A program made the position numbers and the translations under genes. A DNA stretch of 64,000 bases, taken from Perognathus longimembris pacificus. Taxonomy: Eukaryota; Chordata; Mammalia; Rodentia; Heteromyidae. Each line of letters begins with the position of its first letter. The first letter of the stretch is position 1. The notes beneath the pieces were generated by a model. It worked only from the letters and a program-made list of their open reading frames with translations, searched no databases and was not told where the DNA came from. The DNA lies in NCBI RefSeq assembly GCF_023159225.1, contig NC_063161.1, positions 122,798,958 to 122,862,957 on the forward strand. The letters run 5' to 3'. Positions 21,855-31,889 of this stretch are shown here, one piece after another.

Positions 21855-22264
21855 ACTCTTTCTACTTGTGGGAAGGTAAAGGATATAATGGAATGGAGGT
21901 GAAGATTCCTTTGGGAACACAGAGTGAGGAGAACAGAATACATCAGAGAGAATAACTTTCCAATTAGTGTTGTCAGTGTGTAAAAGTTCTTCTTAGGTAG
22001 CCCTTTTCCATTTTTATAGTTTAATGTAGAAGCTGGATATTCTTTAGGCCATTTGAGTATTTTGATAAAATATCAAGGTGACTTTATACAATTAAAAATT
22101 GATTCTTAATCATAGATCTTGAATAGACATTTTGAATGAATTTCCATTCAAAATTAACATAGATTTTGTTTCAAGTTGCCTGGCTTTAGTAAAGCTTTGT
22201 CCAATAAAGTGGAAATTTTATTCTACCCTCCCTCCTTTATTATCAACTGCAATTCAATAAAAAA
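21850..22264. other. Unique AT-rich DNA, no gene seen
   Basis: No repeat or coding signal recognised. Confidence 0.55.
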
Positions 22265-22265
22265 G

Positions 22266-22511
22266 TTTTTTTTTTTTTTTGTCTGAGGACTTGAACTCAG
22301 AGTCTTAGCACTGTCTCTGAGGTCTCTGAGCTTCTTTATTCAAACTAGTGCTCTACCACTTTGAGCCACAGCTCCACTTCTGGTTTTCTGGTGGTTAATT
22401 GGAGATACGACTTGCGGACTTTCTTGCCCTGATTGGCTTTGAACCGTGATCCTCAGATCTCAGCCTCCTGAGTAGCTACAATTACAGGTGTGAACCATGG
22501 GTGTGCAGCTA
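22266..22511 (-). mobile_element. B1-Geo-type SINE
   Basis: Poly(T), reverse right monomer ('ctaccactttgagccac'), linker ('ggtggttaattggagata') and head ('cctcagatctcagcctcc'). Full length. Confidence 0.92.
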
Positions 22512-23529
22512 AAATTTCTTTTAAATTCATCTTCATTAAAAGCTTTGTCTTTGCTATGCTGGCATCTGTACTATACACAATATAAGTTATTCAAACTAGT
22601 GAGCATCTCACTTCATTCAAACTAGTGAGGAAAAAGAATTCAGCCTCCCCTTCTTACCCTGCCCTCTAAACAGCAATGTGGAAAAACCATACAGAGAACA
22701 AACTGTTCATGTAGCACTGAAGTTATTTTGCTCTGTTTCTCTGTGATATGCTCTAATTTTATTACCACAAGCAAACAAAAGAAAGGCTTAGGAATGGGAA
22801 GTGGGGTACAGGCCATATCCTGAATTGGCTTTTAATTGTGATTTGTTCTGATTCCATTTGTATATTGGAAACTGGCTATTCTGAAATTAAATTTCCTTGG
22901 CATATCTAGGCTATCATTTCCTTTTGTTTTATGGTGCTTATCTTCATTCTGTGGGATGACATGATTCGGATATAGCTGGTCATTCTGCCATTTCAGTGGG
23001 TGAAGCTTGTCCTCACTGAGATTGTGTTATGTGTAGGAATTCACATTCTCATTAGCCATAGACTGAATGTCTAGCTCTGTCATCAATTTGTCCTCAGTTG
23101 TCATATTGTGATCATCATTAGCACCAGCCTGAGATGATTGTGGAAATGCATATTGTTACACAAATGTACAGAATAAAATGCATTTAAAGAAAAGTACAGT
23201 GTTCTTATTTAACCTAATTTAAAAACAATTATCCTTTAATTCTTCATGTCTTCACTAGTTTTGCAAAGGAAGATCCACTGTTCTTATAATAGACACGGGA
23301 GGAGGGAGAATGATGTTGGAGGTGGCTGGTCAAGGTGCATTATATACATAAATCAGTATGTTAATATGAACTACCTTTTCACAAGTCATTGATGTTGGTA
23401 AAAAAGCGACAATGAGATTGGAAAAGATTTTATGACAAATTGACTCAGAATTCCTTTCCTTATAGGAGGGGTTTTGGAGTTGAAGGTCATTTGGAACAAG
23501 TTGTATGTGTACCATGGTCATATGTAAAA
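22512..23529. other. Unique DNA, no gene seen
   Basis: About 1 kb with no classified repeat and no supported exon. Short frames are chance. Confidence 0.55.
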
Positions 23530-23727
23530 GTTGGAAGCAGTATAATATAGTAGTTCAAAGGACAAGCTCTAGAATCAGACCATTAGTTCAAATATCAGCT
23601 GTGTGAATGTGGAGACATTATTAGAACTTCCAATTTGCATAAAAGGATGGTAATATTACCTGTTAGTGGAGTTGTTTGAGGAGTATGATACTACATAGAC
23701 GATTGTAAGAACACTGCCTGAATTCCT
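23530..23727 (+). mobile_element. MIR relic
   Basis: The clearest MIR here: 'agtataatatagtagttc', 'gctctagaatcagacc', 'cagctgtgtgaatgtgg', 'aaaaggatggtaatatta' and 'gaacactgcctg' follow the consensus order over nearly its full length. Confidence 0.8.
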
Positions 23728-24154
23728 CACTCACAAAGTTGTGACACAAAATAGAATATTATTGATTTAGACACTTAAGTTTTAAGGTAATAGATAACCA
23801 AACAAATGACATCTTGCTTTGTTTTTTGTGCAGTAATTCTGCTCTCATATATATTCTGCATGCATTCTGATAATGTGCTACATCTATGGGAAAAATGTTA
23901 TGGACTCTGCTAGATCTTGGGTGGGTTTAAATATTAACAATAAAATAGGATTGGTTTCCATTGTAAAATGATTGGTAAATATAAATTTACTACTTTTGGA
24001 AGAAATATATTGATCACTATAATTGCTCTAAGTAAAATCATGGAGGTAGAAAACCAATGAGATGTGTTTATGGGTTTTGAAATAATAAAAAATACACATA
24101 TTGATCTTTACTCCCTGTTCTTGGCCCAATGCTCATAAAACCTTAGTAATTTCC
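23728..24154. other. Unique AT-rich DNA, no gene seen
   Basis: No repeat or coding signal recognised. Confidence 0.55.
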
Positions 24155-24745
24155 TGACAGGGGTGCTAGGAATATCTTCATTGTAATGAAGCAACTCTTG
24201 GGGGTCCCAATAGCTTTAGGATGGGAGCTGGTTACCTGCAGGAACCAAGCATGTGATTAAGCTGACACCTCCGTCCCCCAGCTTCCAGAGGAGGCTGAAA
24301 GTTGAGTTCATCCCCTGAGATCAATGACACAGTCAGTCATGCTTATGCATGAAGCCTTCACAAAATCTCCAAAGCACTCAGTTTGGATGGTTTCAAGATC
24401 ATTCAGAAAAGGCATGGAAACATCTTACCCTTTCTGTCATACCTTGTCCTCGGTATCTCTTCCATCTGTCCATTCATCTGTATCCACTGTAAGGTTCCTC
24501 ATAAGAAATCAGCTAATGAAAGCATTTTCCTGAGTTCTGGAAGGCACACTAGCAAATCAATGGAATCTCAGAAGTGGTTCTGGCCACTCTGATTGCTAGC
24601 CAGTGGGCATTAATAGGCACAGGTAAGATAACCTCAGGTTTTGGATTGGCACTGGAAGTAAGGGACAGATTTGTGAAGCTGAGCCTTTAACCCATGTCTG
24701 GATAGGTAGTGCCAGAATTGAAGGTATGCTGTAACTAGATGCTTT
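24155..24745 (+). mobile_element. Old mammalian ERV LTR relic
   Basis: 'gatcaatgacacagtcagtc', 'tgaagccttcacaaaatc', 'ttcctgagttctgg', 'aggcacactagcaaatcaat' and 'gtgaagctgagcctttaacc' follow the order of a known old mammalian class of LTRs that I recognise but cannot name with confidence. The poly(A) signal region has decayed. Confidence 0.55.
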
Positions 24746-25282
24746 CAATAACAGCTTTTTGCTGAGGAGTGAATGCAGGGCCTCCAGTTTGTTAGGCAGG
24801 AATTCTATAGATGGTTGGGGGGATAAAAACAACAAACATGGTAAGAGACTGGAAAATGCATACAACATAAACAAAAACCTAAGATAACCTAGTGTAAGCT
24901 ATATTAATATCAGGCACAAAGATTTCCAAAAAGGAATTATTAGATAAATATAGTCCAGGCTAATAGGTTAATTTAACCAGAAGACATAACAATAGCAAAC
25001 ACACTAACAGAGGCTTACAATAAATGCAGCCAAACTGAAGCAAAGGAAGAAATAGACAAGTTGATATTCATAGGTGGTAATTTCAATATATTAGTCTCAG
25101 AAATTCGTAGAACAAGTAGAAAGAAAATCAGTAAGGATCTAGAGGTTCTAAATGAAACCATCAGCTGGTAGAATTCATAAGTGTCACACGATGTAAGTTC
25201 AACACATCACAATCTCTTTTATTTAGCATAATTCATCTGGAAAAAAATCCTGATTTTGTTTATAAAAGTGTCAGAAGCCAGG
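24746..25282. other. Unique AT-rich DNA, no gene seen
   Basis: A possible reverse ID scrap ('gtgaatgcagggcc', 'ttaggcaggaattc') at about 24765-24815. Otherwise nothing recognised. Confidence 0.5.
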
Positions 25283-25425
25283 AGCCTCACTGGTAGTTCA
25301 CACCTGTGATCCCAGCTACTTAGGAGGCTGAGACCTAAGGATTACAGTTTGAAGCCAGCCTGGCCAGGAAAGTCTAGAAGACTCTTATCTCCAATTAACC
25401 TCCAGAAAACTGGAAGTGTAACAAA
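25283..25425 (+). mobile_element. B1-Geo-type SINE, 5' part
   Basis: B1-like head and linker up to the first bases of the right monomer ('actggaagtgta'). Interrupted by an L1 end and resumed at 25531. Confidence 0.88.
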
Positions 25426-25530
25426 CAGTACAAGAAATGTATCCAATGCCTAACGTATGAAACTGTAACCTCTCTGTACATCAGTTTGATAATAAAAATT
25501 TGAAAAAAAAAACACCAAAAAAACCCACAA
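25426..25530 (+). mobile_element. Short L1 3' end inserted in a SINE
   Basis: About the last 80 bp of the L1 3'UTR ('cctaacgtatgaaactgtaa', 'agtttgataataaaa') with an A-rich tail. 'aacaaa' at 25420-25425 and 25529-25534 may be the target duplication. Extremely 5'-truncated. Confidence 0.85.
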
Positions 25531-25612
25531 CAAAGTGGTAGAATAGTAGCCTTGAGCAAAAGAACTCAAGGACGGAGCCCAGGCCCTGAGTTCAAGTTCC
25601 ATGACCAACAGC
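25531..25612 (+). mobile_element. B1-Geo-type SINE, 3' part
   Basis: 'caaagtggtagaatagtagc' to 'gagttcaagttccatgacc' completes the right monomer begun before the L1 insertion. A C-rich run follows at 25611-25628. Confidence 0.88.
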
Positions 25613-25639
25613 CCCCCCTCCCCCACCCACTGCACCAAA

Positions 25640-26250
25640 GAAATGCATCAGAAAATATTAACAAAATAGGTGAAAAACTTTGATTTTGGCAACAGAAAAA
25701 ATGTTAATGAAGGAAAAATATTAAGAAAACTTAAATAAAGACTTAATATTGTACAGATTACCTCTTGAGTGGTATTCCAATAAGGATCCAAAGAGCCTTA
25801 AAAAATAGATACTGAAAGTTTATTCCAATAGTTAGATAAAAGTGCAAAAGATCTAGAATCACCCAGTCTTGTAAAATAAAGCAAAAGGGGAGAATGCATA
25901 ACCATTTGGTTTAACAATTTATTTTAAAGTTGGGATAATTGAACCAATGGTATTGACATTATTGTAGACATTTAGAGTAACAGAGCAGGCAAGCCCCTGA
26001 AGTGGATTGACACATACACAGTTAATTGATTTGTGACAAAGATACAATCATGTACATTACTCAGTATTTAATCCTCAGTACACCAGAGTTGGGAAATTTT
26101 TTTTCTTGAAATGCCATATAGCACAGCCTTTTGAATTGCTGGATACATTATCTTTGCTGGTACTACACAATTTACTCTTTGAAGTACAAATGCAGTGATA
26201 GGTAAGTAAAAATAAAGACCGAGGCTTTACTATAATAACCAGTGTTTTTG
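25640..26250. other. Unique AT-rich DNA, no gene seen
   Basis: No repeat or coding signal recognised. Confidence 0.55.
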
Positions 26251-26257
26251 TTTTTTT

Positions 26258-26362
26258 TAAACTGGTTCTGGTGCTTGAACTCTGAGCCTGGGCACTGTCC
26301 CTGAGCTCCTTTTGTTCAAGGCTAGCATTCTACCATATAAGCCATAGGGCTAATTCGAGATA
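26258..26362 (-). mobile_element. Truncated B1-Geo-type SINE (right monomer)
   Basis: Reverse right monomer ('tgttcaaggctagcattc') running into a scrap of linker ('ttcgagataagagg'); the B1-like head is absent. Confidence 0.8.
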
Positions 26363-26370
26363 AGAGGCAA

Positions 26371-26463
26371 GCCAGAGCTGGTAGTTTACGCCTGTAATCC
26401 CTGTAATCCTAGCTACTTAAAAGTCTGAAATCTGAGGCTCTTGGTTCAAAGCCAGTCAGGGCT
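26371..26463 (+). mobile_element. B1-like SINE monomer
   Basis: 'gagctggtagtttacgcc' head, with 'ccctgtaat' duplicated, through 'ggttcaaagccagtc'. It faces the previous element in opposite orientation. Confidence 0.8.
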
Positions 26464-27516
26464 TTTCTTACCTACTCTATCTTGGAAGGAAACTGCCCTC
26501 TATTGATAATTTTTTTTTTTAAACAACTGTCAGGGGTACCAACTGGAGATTTTTGTTACGTGGTAGCTAAGGGGGCAGGGGAAAGGAAGGGGAATTGGTG
26601 GAATCCTAGTCTTCTATATTTTCTGCTACCAGAGAACCTGATGTTTTATCTGTTTTCTTTCATGGTTTTGTATGTAAAATTTCGTTTGGAAACAATTTCT
26701 GTGTGAATGTATGTTATAACAAAGATACTGTCTTGTACTTCTACTTTCAAAGTTGGCTGTAAATTTACCATAACATAATTCTATATGTAATGGGTAAATA
26801 TCAACAGCACACAGAAGAACACAATTAGTTAACATGTGGAAACATGTCTAGTTTTAGTCAACAGAGAAATGTGAATTGAGGAAAGACGTTAAGTGAACTA
26901 AATTAGCTGACAATACATAGCATTTACATTGTCATTGCCATACAATACAATGAACAGTGTACTCATGCAACTTACTTTGATTCATTTTCAGAAAAATGTC
27001 TTTGTTTATAAAGAGAGAAAATGAAATGCAATGGAAAACTAACATTCAGGAAATTTGAAAAAGGGTATTGAGGAATTCTTGATATTATTCATATCTTTTC
27101 TGTTGATTTTATACCAAATTATATATTGTTCAAAATTGAAAAAAATGATATGGTATGAGAGACAGACATGCTAATAATATAATTAAAGTAGACAAATAGG
27201 TACCAAGAAAAATATATGGAATATTGATACCACAAAGGGGCCAATTTTGTATACTATTCAAGTGAGCAGATAATACACTTGATGACATATATTAAGTAAT
27301 ATATATTTGAGAATGTATATTAAGTCTTTATTAAGTCTTGAACAATTAATTACCATTTTATTTAGCAATCTGAATTCTGGAAATTTCTCCTACTGACATA
27401 GTAAAATTATGGGAACAAATTTTAGGTGCAAAATATGTCAAATTTAGTTTTCATTTATTTATTAAAACACATGTAAGGAACCTGCTTTTTGGTGATCAGA
27501 TGCATGTATCTATTAT
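26464..27516. other. Unique AT-rich DNA, no gene seen
   Basis: No repeat family or exon recognised in about 1 kb. Confidence 0.55.
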
Positions 27517-27526
27517 GTAGAGCTTT

Positions 27527-27740
27527 TTTTTTTTTTTTTTTTTTTTTCCATTCTAGGGGCTTGAACACAGGGCCTCAGCACTGTCCCTGGCTTCCTTTTG
27601 CTCAAGGCTAGCACTCTACCACTTGAGCCACATCACCACAGCTGACTTTTTCTGCTCATGTGGTGCTGAGGAATTGAACCCAGGGCTTCATGAATACTAG
27701 GCAAGCACTCTACCACTAAGCCACATCCCCAGTCCCTATG
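27527..27740 (-). mobile_element. IDL-Geo-type SINE with 10-bp TSD
   Basis: Poly(T), full reverse dimer, flanked by gtagagcttt at 27517-27526 and 27741-27750. Confidence 0.93.
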
Positions 27741-27750
27741 GTAGAGCTTT

Positions 27751-28327
27751 AAATCTACTTATCATATAATAGCAAATATATGAAGGTAGTAACTGACATA
27801 TACTAACATATATTTACTTAGTATCATGAACCATTCTTATGCCTCCTAGTATGTACCTTATGTAATTCTTTCCACATCCTTTAAATTGACATTCATGGAC
27901 AGTACTATGAGAAACTTTATGTGATATTAAGTGTAAAATTCAGAACTTACAGTTTTACACATAAGGGGCAATGTTAAAAAATTCAGAATAAAGACTGAGA
28001 GGAAAATTATTAAAAAGGTAAAAATAACTACCTTTAAATATTGGGACAGTGGACATAATTCATTCCTTTACTATTCTCTATTTTTACAAAATTTAGCTAA
28101 GAATTATGTTATAAATTTATAAGAAAAATGATAAAACTGAAAATAAAACTATAGTAGAATAATTTTAGTTTAACTCCATACAGAGCTTTCATTTAAAATA
28201 CTATAACATTATAAGTGTTGTTATAAGTTTTAGACAATATGATCATATAATTCAAAAGTTTTGATTCTGATAAAACAAAGATATAGGAAATTTGAATAGT
28301 ATAAAATATTCTTTTCTGGGAGAATAC
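27751..28327. other. Unique AT-rich DNA, no gene seen
   Basis: No repeat or coding signal recognised. Confidence 0.55.
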
Positions 28328-28340
28328 AATGTCTTTTGGA

Positions 28341-28546
28341 GGGCTGGGAATATGGCCTAGTGTTAAAGTACTCACCTTGTATACATGAAGCCCTGGGTTC
28401 GATTCCTCAGCACCACATATATAGAAAAAGCCAGAAGTGGCACTGTGGCTCAAGTGGTAGAGTGCTAGCCTTGAAAAAAGAAGCCAGGGACAGTGCTCAG
28501 ATCCTGAGTTCAAGCCCCAGGACTGCCAAAAAACCCAAACCAAAAC
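28341..28546 (+). mobile_element. IDL-Geo-type SINE (host of a nested SINE)
   Basis: Full forward dimer. Its own target duplication is aatgtcttttgga at 28328-28340, matched with one difference at 28775-28787, beyond the SINE nested at its tail. Confidence 0.92.
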
Positions 28547-28562
28547 AAAACAAATATCTTTT

Positions 28563-28768
28563 TTTTTTTTTTTGGCCAGTCCTGGGCCTTGGACTCAGGG
28601 CCTGAGCACTGTCCCTGGCTTCTTCCCGCTCAAGGCTAGCACTCCGCCACTTGAGCCACAGCGCCGCTTCTGGCCGTTTTCTGTATATGTGGTGCTGGGG
28701 AATCGAACCTAGGGCCTCGTGTATCCAAGGCTGAGGCACTCTTGCCACTAGGCTATATCCCCAGCCCC
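28563..28768 (-). mobile_element. IDL-Geo-type SINE nested in reverse in the previous one
   Basis: Full reverse dimer, flanked by a perfect 16-bp duplication aaaacaaatatctttt at 28547-28562 and 28769-28784. It inserted in the A-rich tail of the forward copy, making a tail-to-tail inverted pair with a 16-bp spacer. Confidence 0.95.
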
Positions 28769-28787
28769 AAAACAAATATCTTTTGGA

Positions 28788-29236
28788 TGTTTTAGTAATT
28801 TACTTTTTAAAGATTCCAATTTTTAGAATTGGCTACTTTAGATATGCTGAGTATTGGATATAATAGGTGAGAATCAGTGGTACAGCCACTGTCATATTGC
28901 CTTTGACAGTAGTAAAAAATTAATATGTATCTTGCAACTTTAAATCAAGACTTAGAATATGATCATGACCATATTTATCATAGAGATGGAAAATAATTCA
29001 TTGCAATAATTACTTATATTTATATTGAAACCTCATTTATAATATACCTTTCAATTTTTGTGACCCAGAATCATTCAGGGATTTTGAAAATAGTTTTTTA
29101 ACTCATTGAAATATTTATATCTACTAGATATTTTATATCTTCTACACAAATTCTAAGGACATTTATGCTAACCTGAACTACATGATTTGGAAATAATTGG
29201 TTTGTCTTTGCTGTTGCTATTTCCAGTGTACCCTAT
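28788..29236. other. Unique AT-rich DNA, no gene seen
   Basis: No repeat or coding signal recognised. Confidence 0.55.
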
Positions 29237-29592
29237 GAAATTATGTCTTTTTCTTTTGTCTTTCTTCCCCTGGTTTTACCCCTGTTGTCACTGTAACTGA
29301 TTGGTATACTGGGTATTGTATGTATGTTTATTGGAACTAGGTGAAGGGAACACCAAAATGGAGAGACAAAGGGTAAAAGATGAACCAATGCAACAGCAAT
29401 ATTTACAAGACAATATGCTGTAAACCAACTGTACATCTCAGGGGAGGATGGGGAAGGAACCTGGGAGTGGGAAAGGTGGGAGGAAAAATGAAGGGGAAGG
29501 TAACAAGTTTGATAGGAAATGTACTCACTGCCTTATGTAACTGTAACCACTCTGCACATTACTTTGACAATAAAAAAGTTAAAAAATAAAAA
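29237..29592 (+). mobile_element. L1 3'UTR (5'-truncated copy)
   Basis: Contains the L1 3'UTR landmarks 'tgtaaaccaactgtacatc', a polypurine tract (29440-29510), 'gaaatgtactcactgcc' and 'ttgacaataaaaaagtt' with an A-rich tail. Nearest in sequence to the minus-strand copy at 34614-35165. Confidence 0.9.
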
Positions 29593-30149
29593 CCATTATG
29601 TATAATTATTTTGATCAGTTCTTCACTTTGAAAATATTAAAAATTGATAGGTTTATGATAATATATGCTACTTGCAAACTTTTTAAAAATTTGATTTATA
29701 ATTAGATTTTTGTAAAAGAATGTTTTTCTCCCCTCAGTTGTTATAGCTACTATCTCTAAAGCACCCTCACATACTTCATATTTAAGGGGAAAAATGTGGT
29801 ACATTCTGATGTCAAAAGTAACATTTTTAAATCAATGAGAAAACATTTACTGCATTTTCCTGTTCTTGACAACTTGGGTTGTCAGGTTCTTGAGGGAAAT
29901 CCCAGAATATTAGGCAAGGAAAGAGACTCTAGAAATTATCCATTTCACATCTTCAGTGGAAAATTAAGATCCCCAAAGACTAAAATTTACAATTACTCCT
30001 CTTACTGTGAAGGGAGTTTTCCTAAAACAATCAAGTCTTTATCCCAGGTTCATCATTTACATCACCTCTGCTATTAATTTTCTCTTTCCCAACAGAGTGT
30101 AATCTACACTAGAAACAGATGTTAGAGGTAAGGATAAATAATACAGTAA

Positions 30150-30152
<3 letters not shown>
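29593..30152. other. Unique AT-rich DNA, no gene seen
   Basis: No repeat or coding signal recognised. The open frame over part of it has no family resemblance. Confidence 0.5.

Positions 30153-30154
<2 letters not shown>

Positions 30155-30190
<36 letters not shown>
30155..30190. repeat. (CA)n microsatellite
   Basis: About 17 CA units, abutting a reversed SINE-derived stretch. Confidence 0.95.
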
Positions 30191-30197
<7 letters not shown>

Positions 30198-30462
30198 GAA
30201 CTTAGGATCTTGCACTTACTGGGTAGAAATTCTTCCACGTTACCACCATTATTCAGATATGGTCTTGTGGATTTTACCTGGGCTGGCCTTGGCCAACTAT
30301 CATTTTATCCATGCCACCTGTGAAATTTGAATTATAGGCACAACCTCATGTTCAGCAATATGTTGAAATGGGGTCTTGCTAACATTTGGCTGTGGCTGGC
30401 CTCACACTCCGATTCCTGTCTCATAAATAGCTGAACTAGAGGTGTACATTAAGAAGCTGGTA
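30191..30462 (-). mobile_element. Old SINE-derived block (ID- and B1-like)
   Basis: 'gaacttaggatcttgcac' resembles a reversed ID-type head. 'acctgggctggccttgg' and 'tgtggctggcctcacac' resemble two reversed B1-like parts. Strongly diverged. Confidence 0.5.
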
Positions 30463-31096
30463 TTCCCAGGTTTTAAGGAGACAATTGTTGTTTTGGTATG
30501 ATTATTAAAAGTCTTTCTTTCAAGACCAGAACAGTGTCTGTCTTGAATATTCTAGGGCTTAGAGTGATTCAAGTGATTAAATAACACTGATGGGGTGAGG
30601 TAGAGTGGATTTTCCCCTTTGCTTATATTCTTCCAGCTAATCAAGGAGCCTTAGTTAAAGAGAATGAATAATTGGCTTTATCAGAATTGCATAATCAGTG
30701 GCCCACTATTTTGTCACATTAATTTTGCTTCATTTGAACAATTGTATATTATACACTTGACATACTTGGGTTAATCTTATTGTAAGAGATTATATTCTTT
30801 TTTGTAAGATAATATTCTTGTTCAAGGATACTAATAATTGGACATTAACTTAGTGTGAAGCTCTTAATATATTTTAGTCTTCTGTTTCTAACTTCCCATG
30901 TACTCTGTAAACTTATAGGATCTGACAGGTCAGTGAATAATACAGGAAAAAACAATCAAGAATTAACCTTCTTGGAAATAATATTTGGGTTTAAGTCACT
31001 ATTCAGAACTGAAGCCACAGATAAATTAGAGCATGAAAGTTATGCAAACCTATTTGTTCTCAATTCATATACCTATAAGCTGAATAAAGTTCTTTT
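30463..31096. other. Unique DNA, one weak exon-like stretch
   Basis: No recognised repeat. A signal-peptide-like reading from a GTG at 30855 is discussed under findings; it is not called as a gene. Confidence 0.45.
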
Positions 31097-31420
31097 TCCC
31101 CCTGCAATCACTGTATCTGATCTTAGTACCCTGGATACTGTATATATGTGTATTGGAAATAGGGAACAGAAAGAGAATACCAAAATCAAGAGTCAAGGGA
31201 TAAAAAGACAAACCATTCCAAAAGCAATACTTACAAAACCATTTGGTGTAAACCAACTGTACAACACATGGGGGAAGAGGGAAATGAGGAGGGGGGAGGC
31301 AGGGGAAAAATGAGGGAGGAGGTAACAAGTTGAATAAGAAATGTACTCACTGCCTTACATATGAAACTGTAACCCCTCTGTACTTCACTTTGACGATAAA
31401 GAAGAAAAAAATTAAAAACG
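31097..31420 (+). mobile_element. Young L1 3'UTR (5'-truncated copy)
   Basis: 'caatcactgtatctgatc' to 'cttcactttgacgataaag' plus an A-rich tail, with the G-rich polypurine tract at 31268-31324. Same 3'UTR type as at 12.2, 54.2 and 62.6 kb. Confidence 0.94.
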
Positions 31421-31652
31421 ATTGTAAGTATTATGGCTATATTTAAGGCTTACTAAATTTAATTTAAAAAATAAAAAAAGAAAAATGAACAATTATATAG
31501 TCCTAATGTTTCATAAGAGGAAAACAAAATCTGGATTTTTAAAATAAAAAGATACTTAATATTTTAAACAAGATTAATTCCTGTCATCTTACTAATATAC
31601 TGAGCAAGTCTCATTTTACATAGTTGTTATACAACATTTTTTTTATTAGCAA

Positions 31653-31889
31653 TTTTTTAATACCAGTACTGGGGCTTCAACTCAGAGCCTGGGAACTGTC
31701 TCTGAGCTTTTCTTATTTAAGGCTAGCACTGTACTACTTGCGTCATAATTCCACTTCCAGCTTTTTGGTGGTTAATTGGAGAGAAGAGTCTCAGGAATAT
31801 TTGCCCAGGCTGGGTTTAAATGATAACCCTCAGATCTCAGACTCCTGAGTAGATAGAATTACAGGCAGGAGCCATCAGCACCTCACTCA
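31653..31889 (-). mobile_element. B1-Geo-type SINE
   Basis: Reverse right monomer ('ttaaggctagcactgtac'), linker ('ggtggttaattggagaga') and head ('cctcagatctcagactcc'). Confidence 0.9.

Noticed and set aside
28193..28775. Overlapping frames of about 90-116 codons
   Set aside because: They are readings of the two inverted SINEs; the same peptides recur wherever an IDL-Geo-type SINE occurs.
30855..31313. 152-codon frame as a secreted protein
   Set aside because: It starts at GTG and its second half is translated L1 3'UTR; kept only as a weak exon-like finding.
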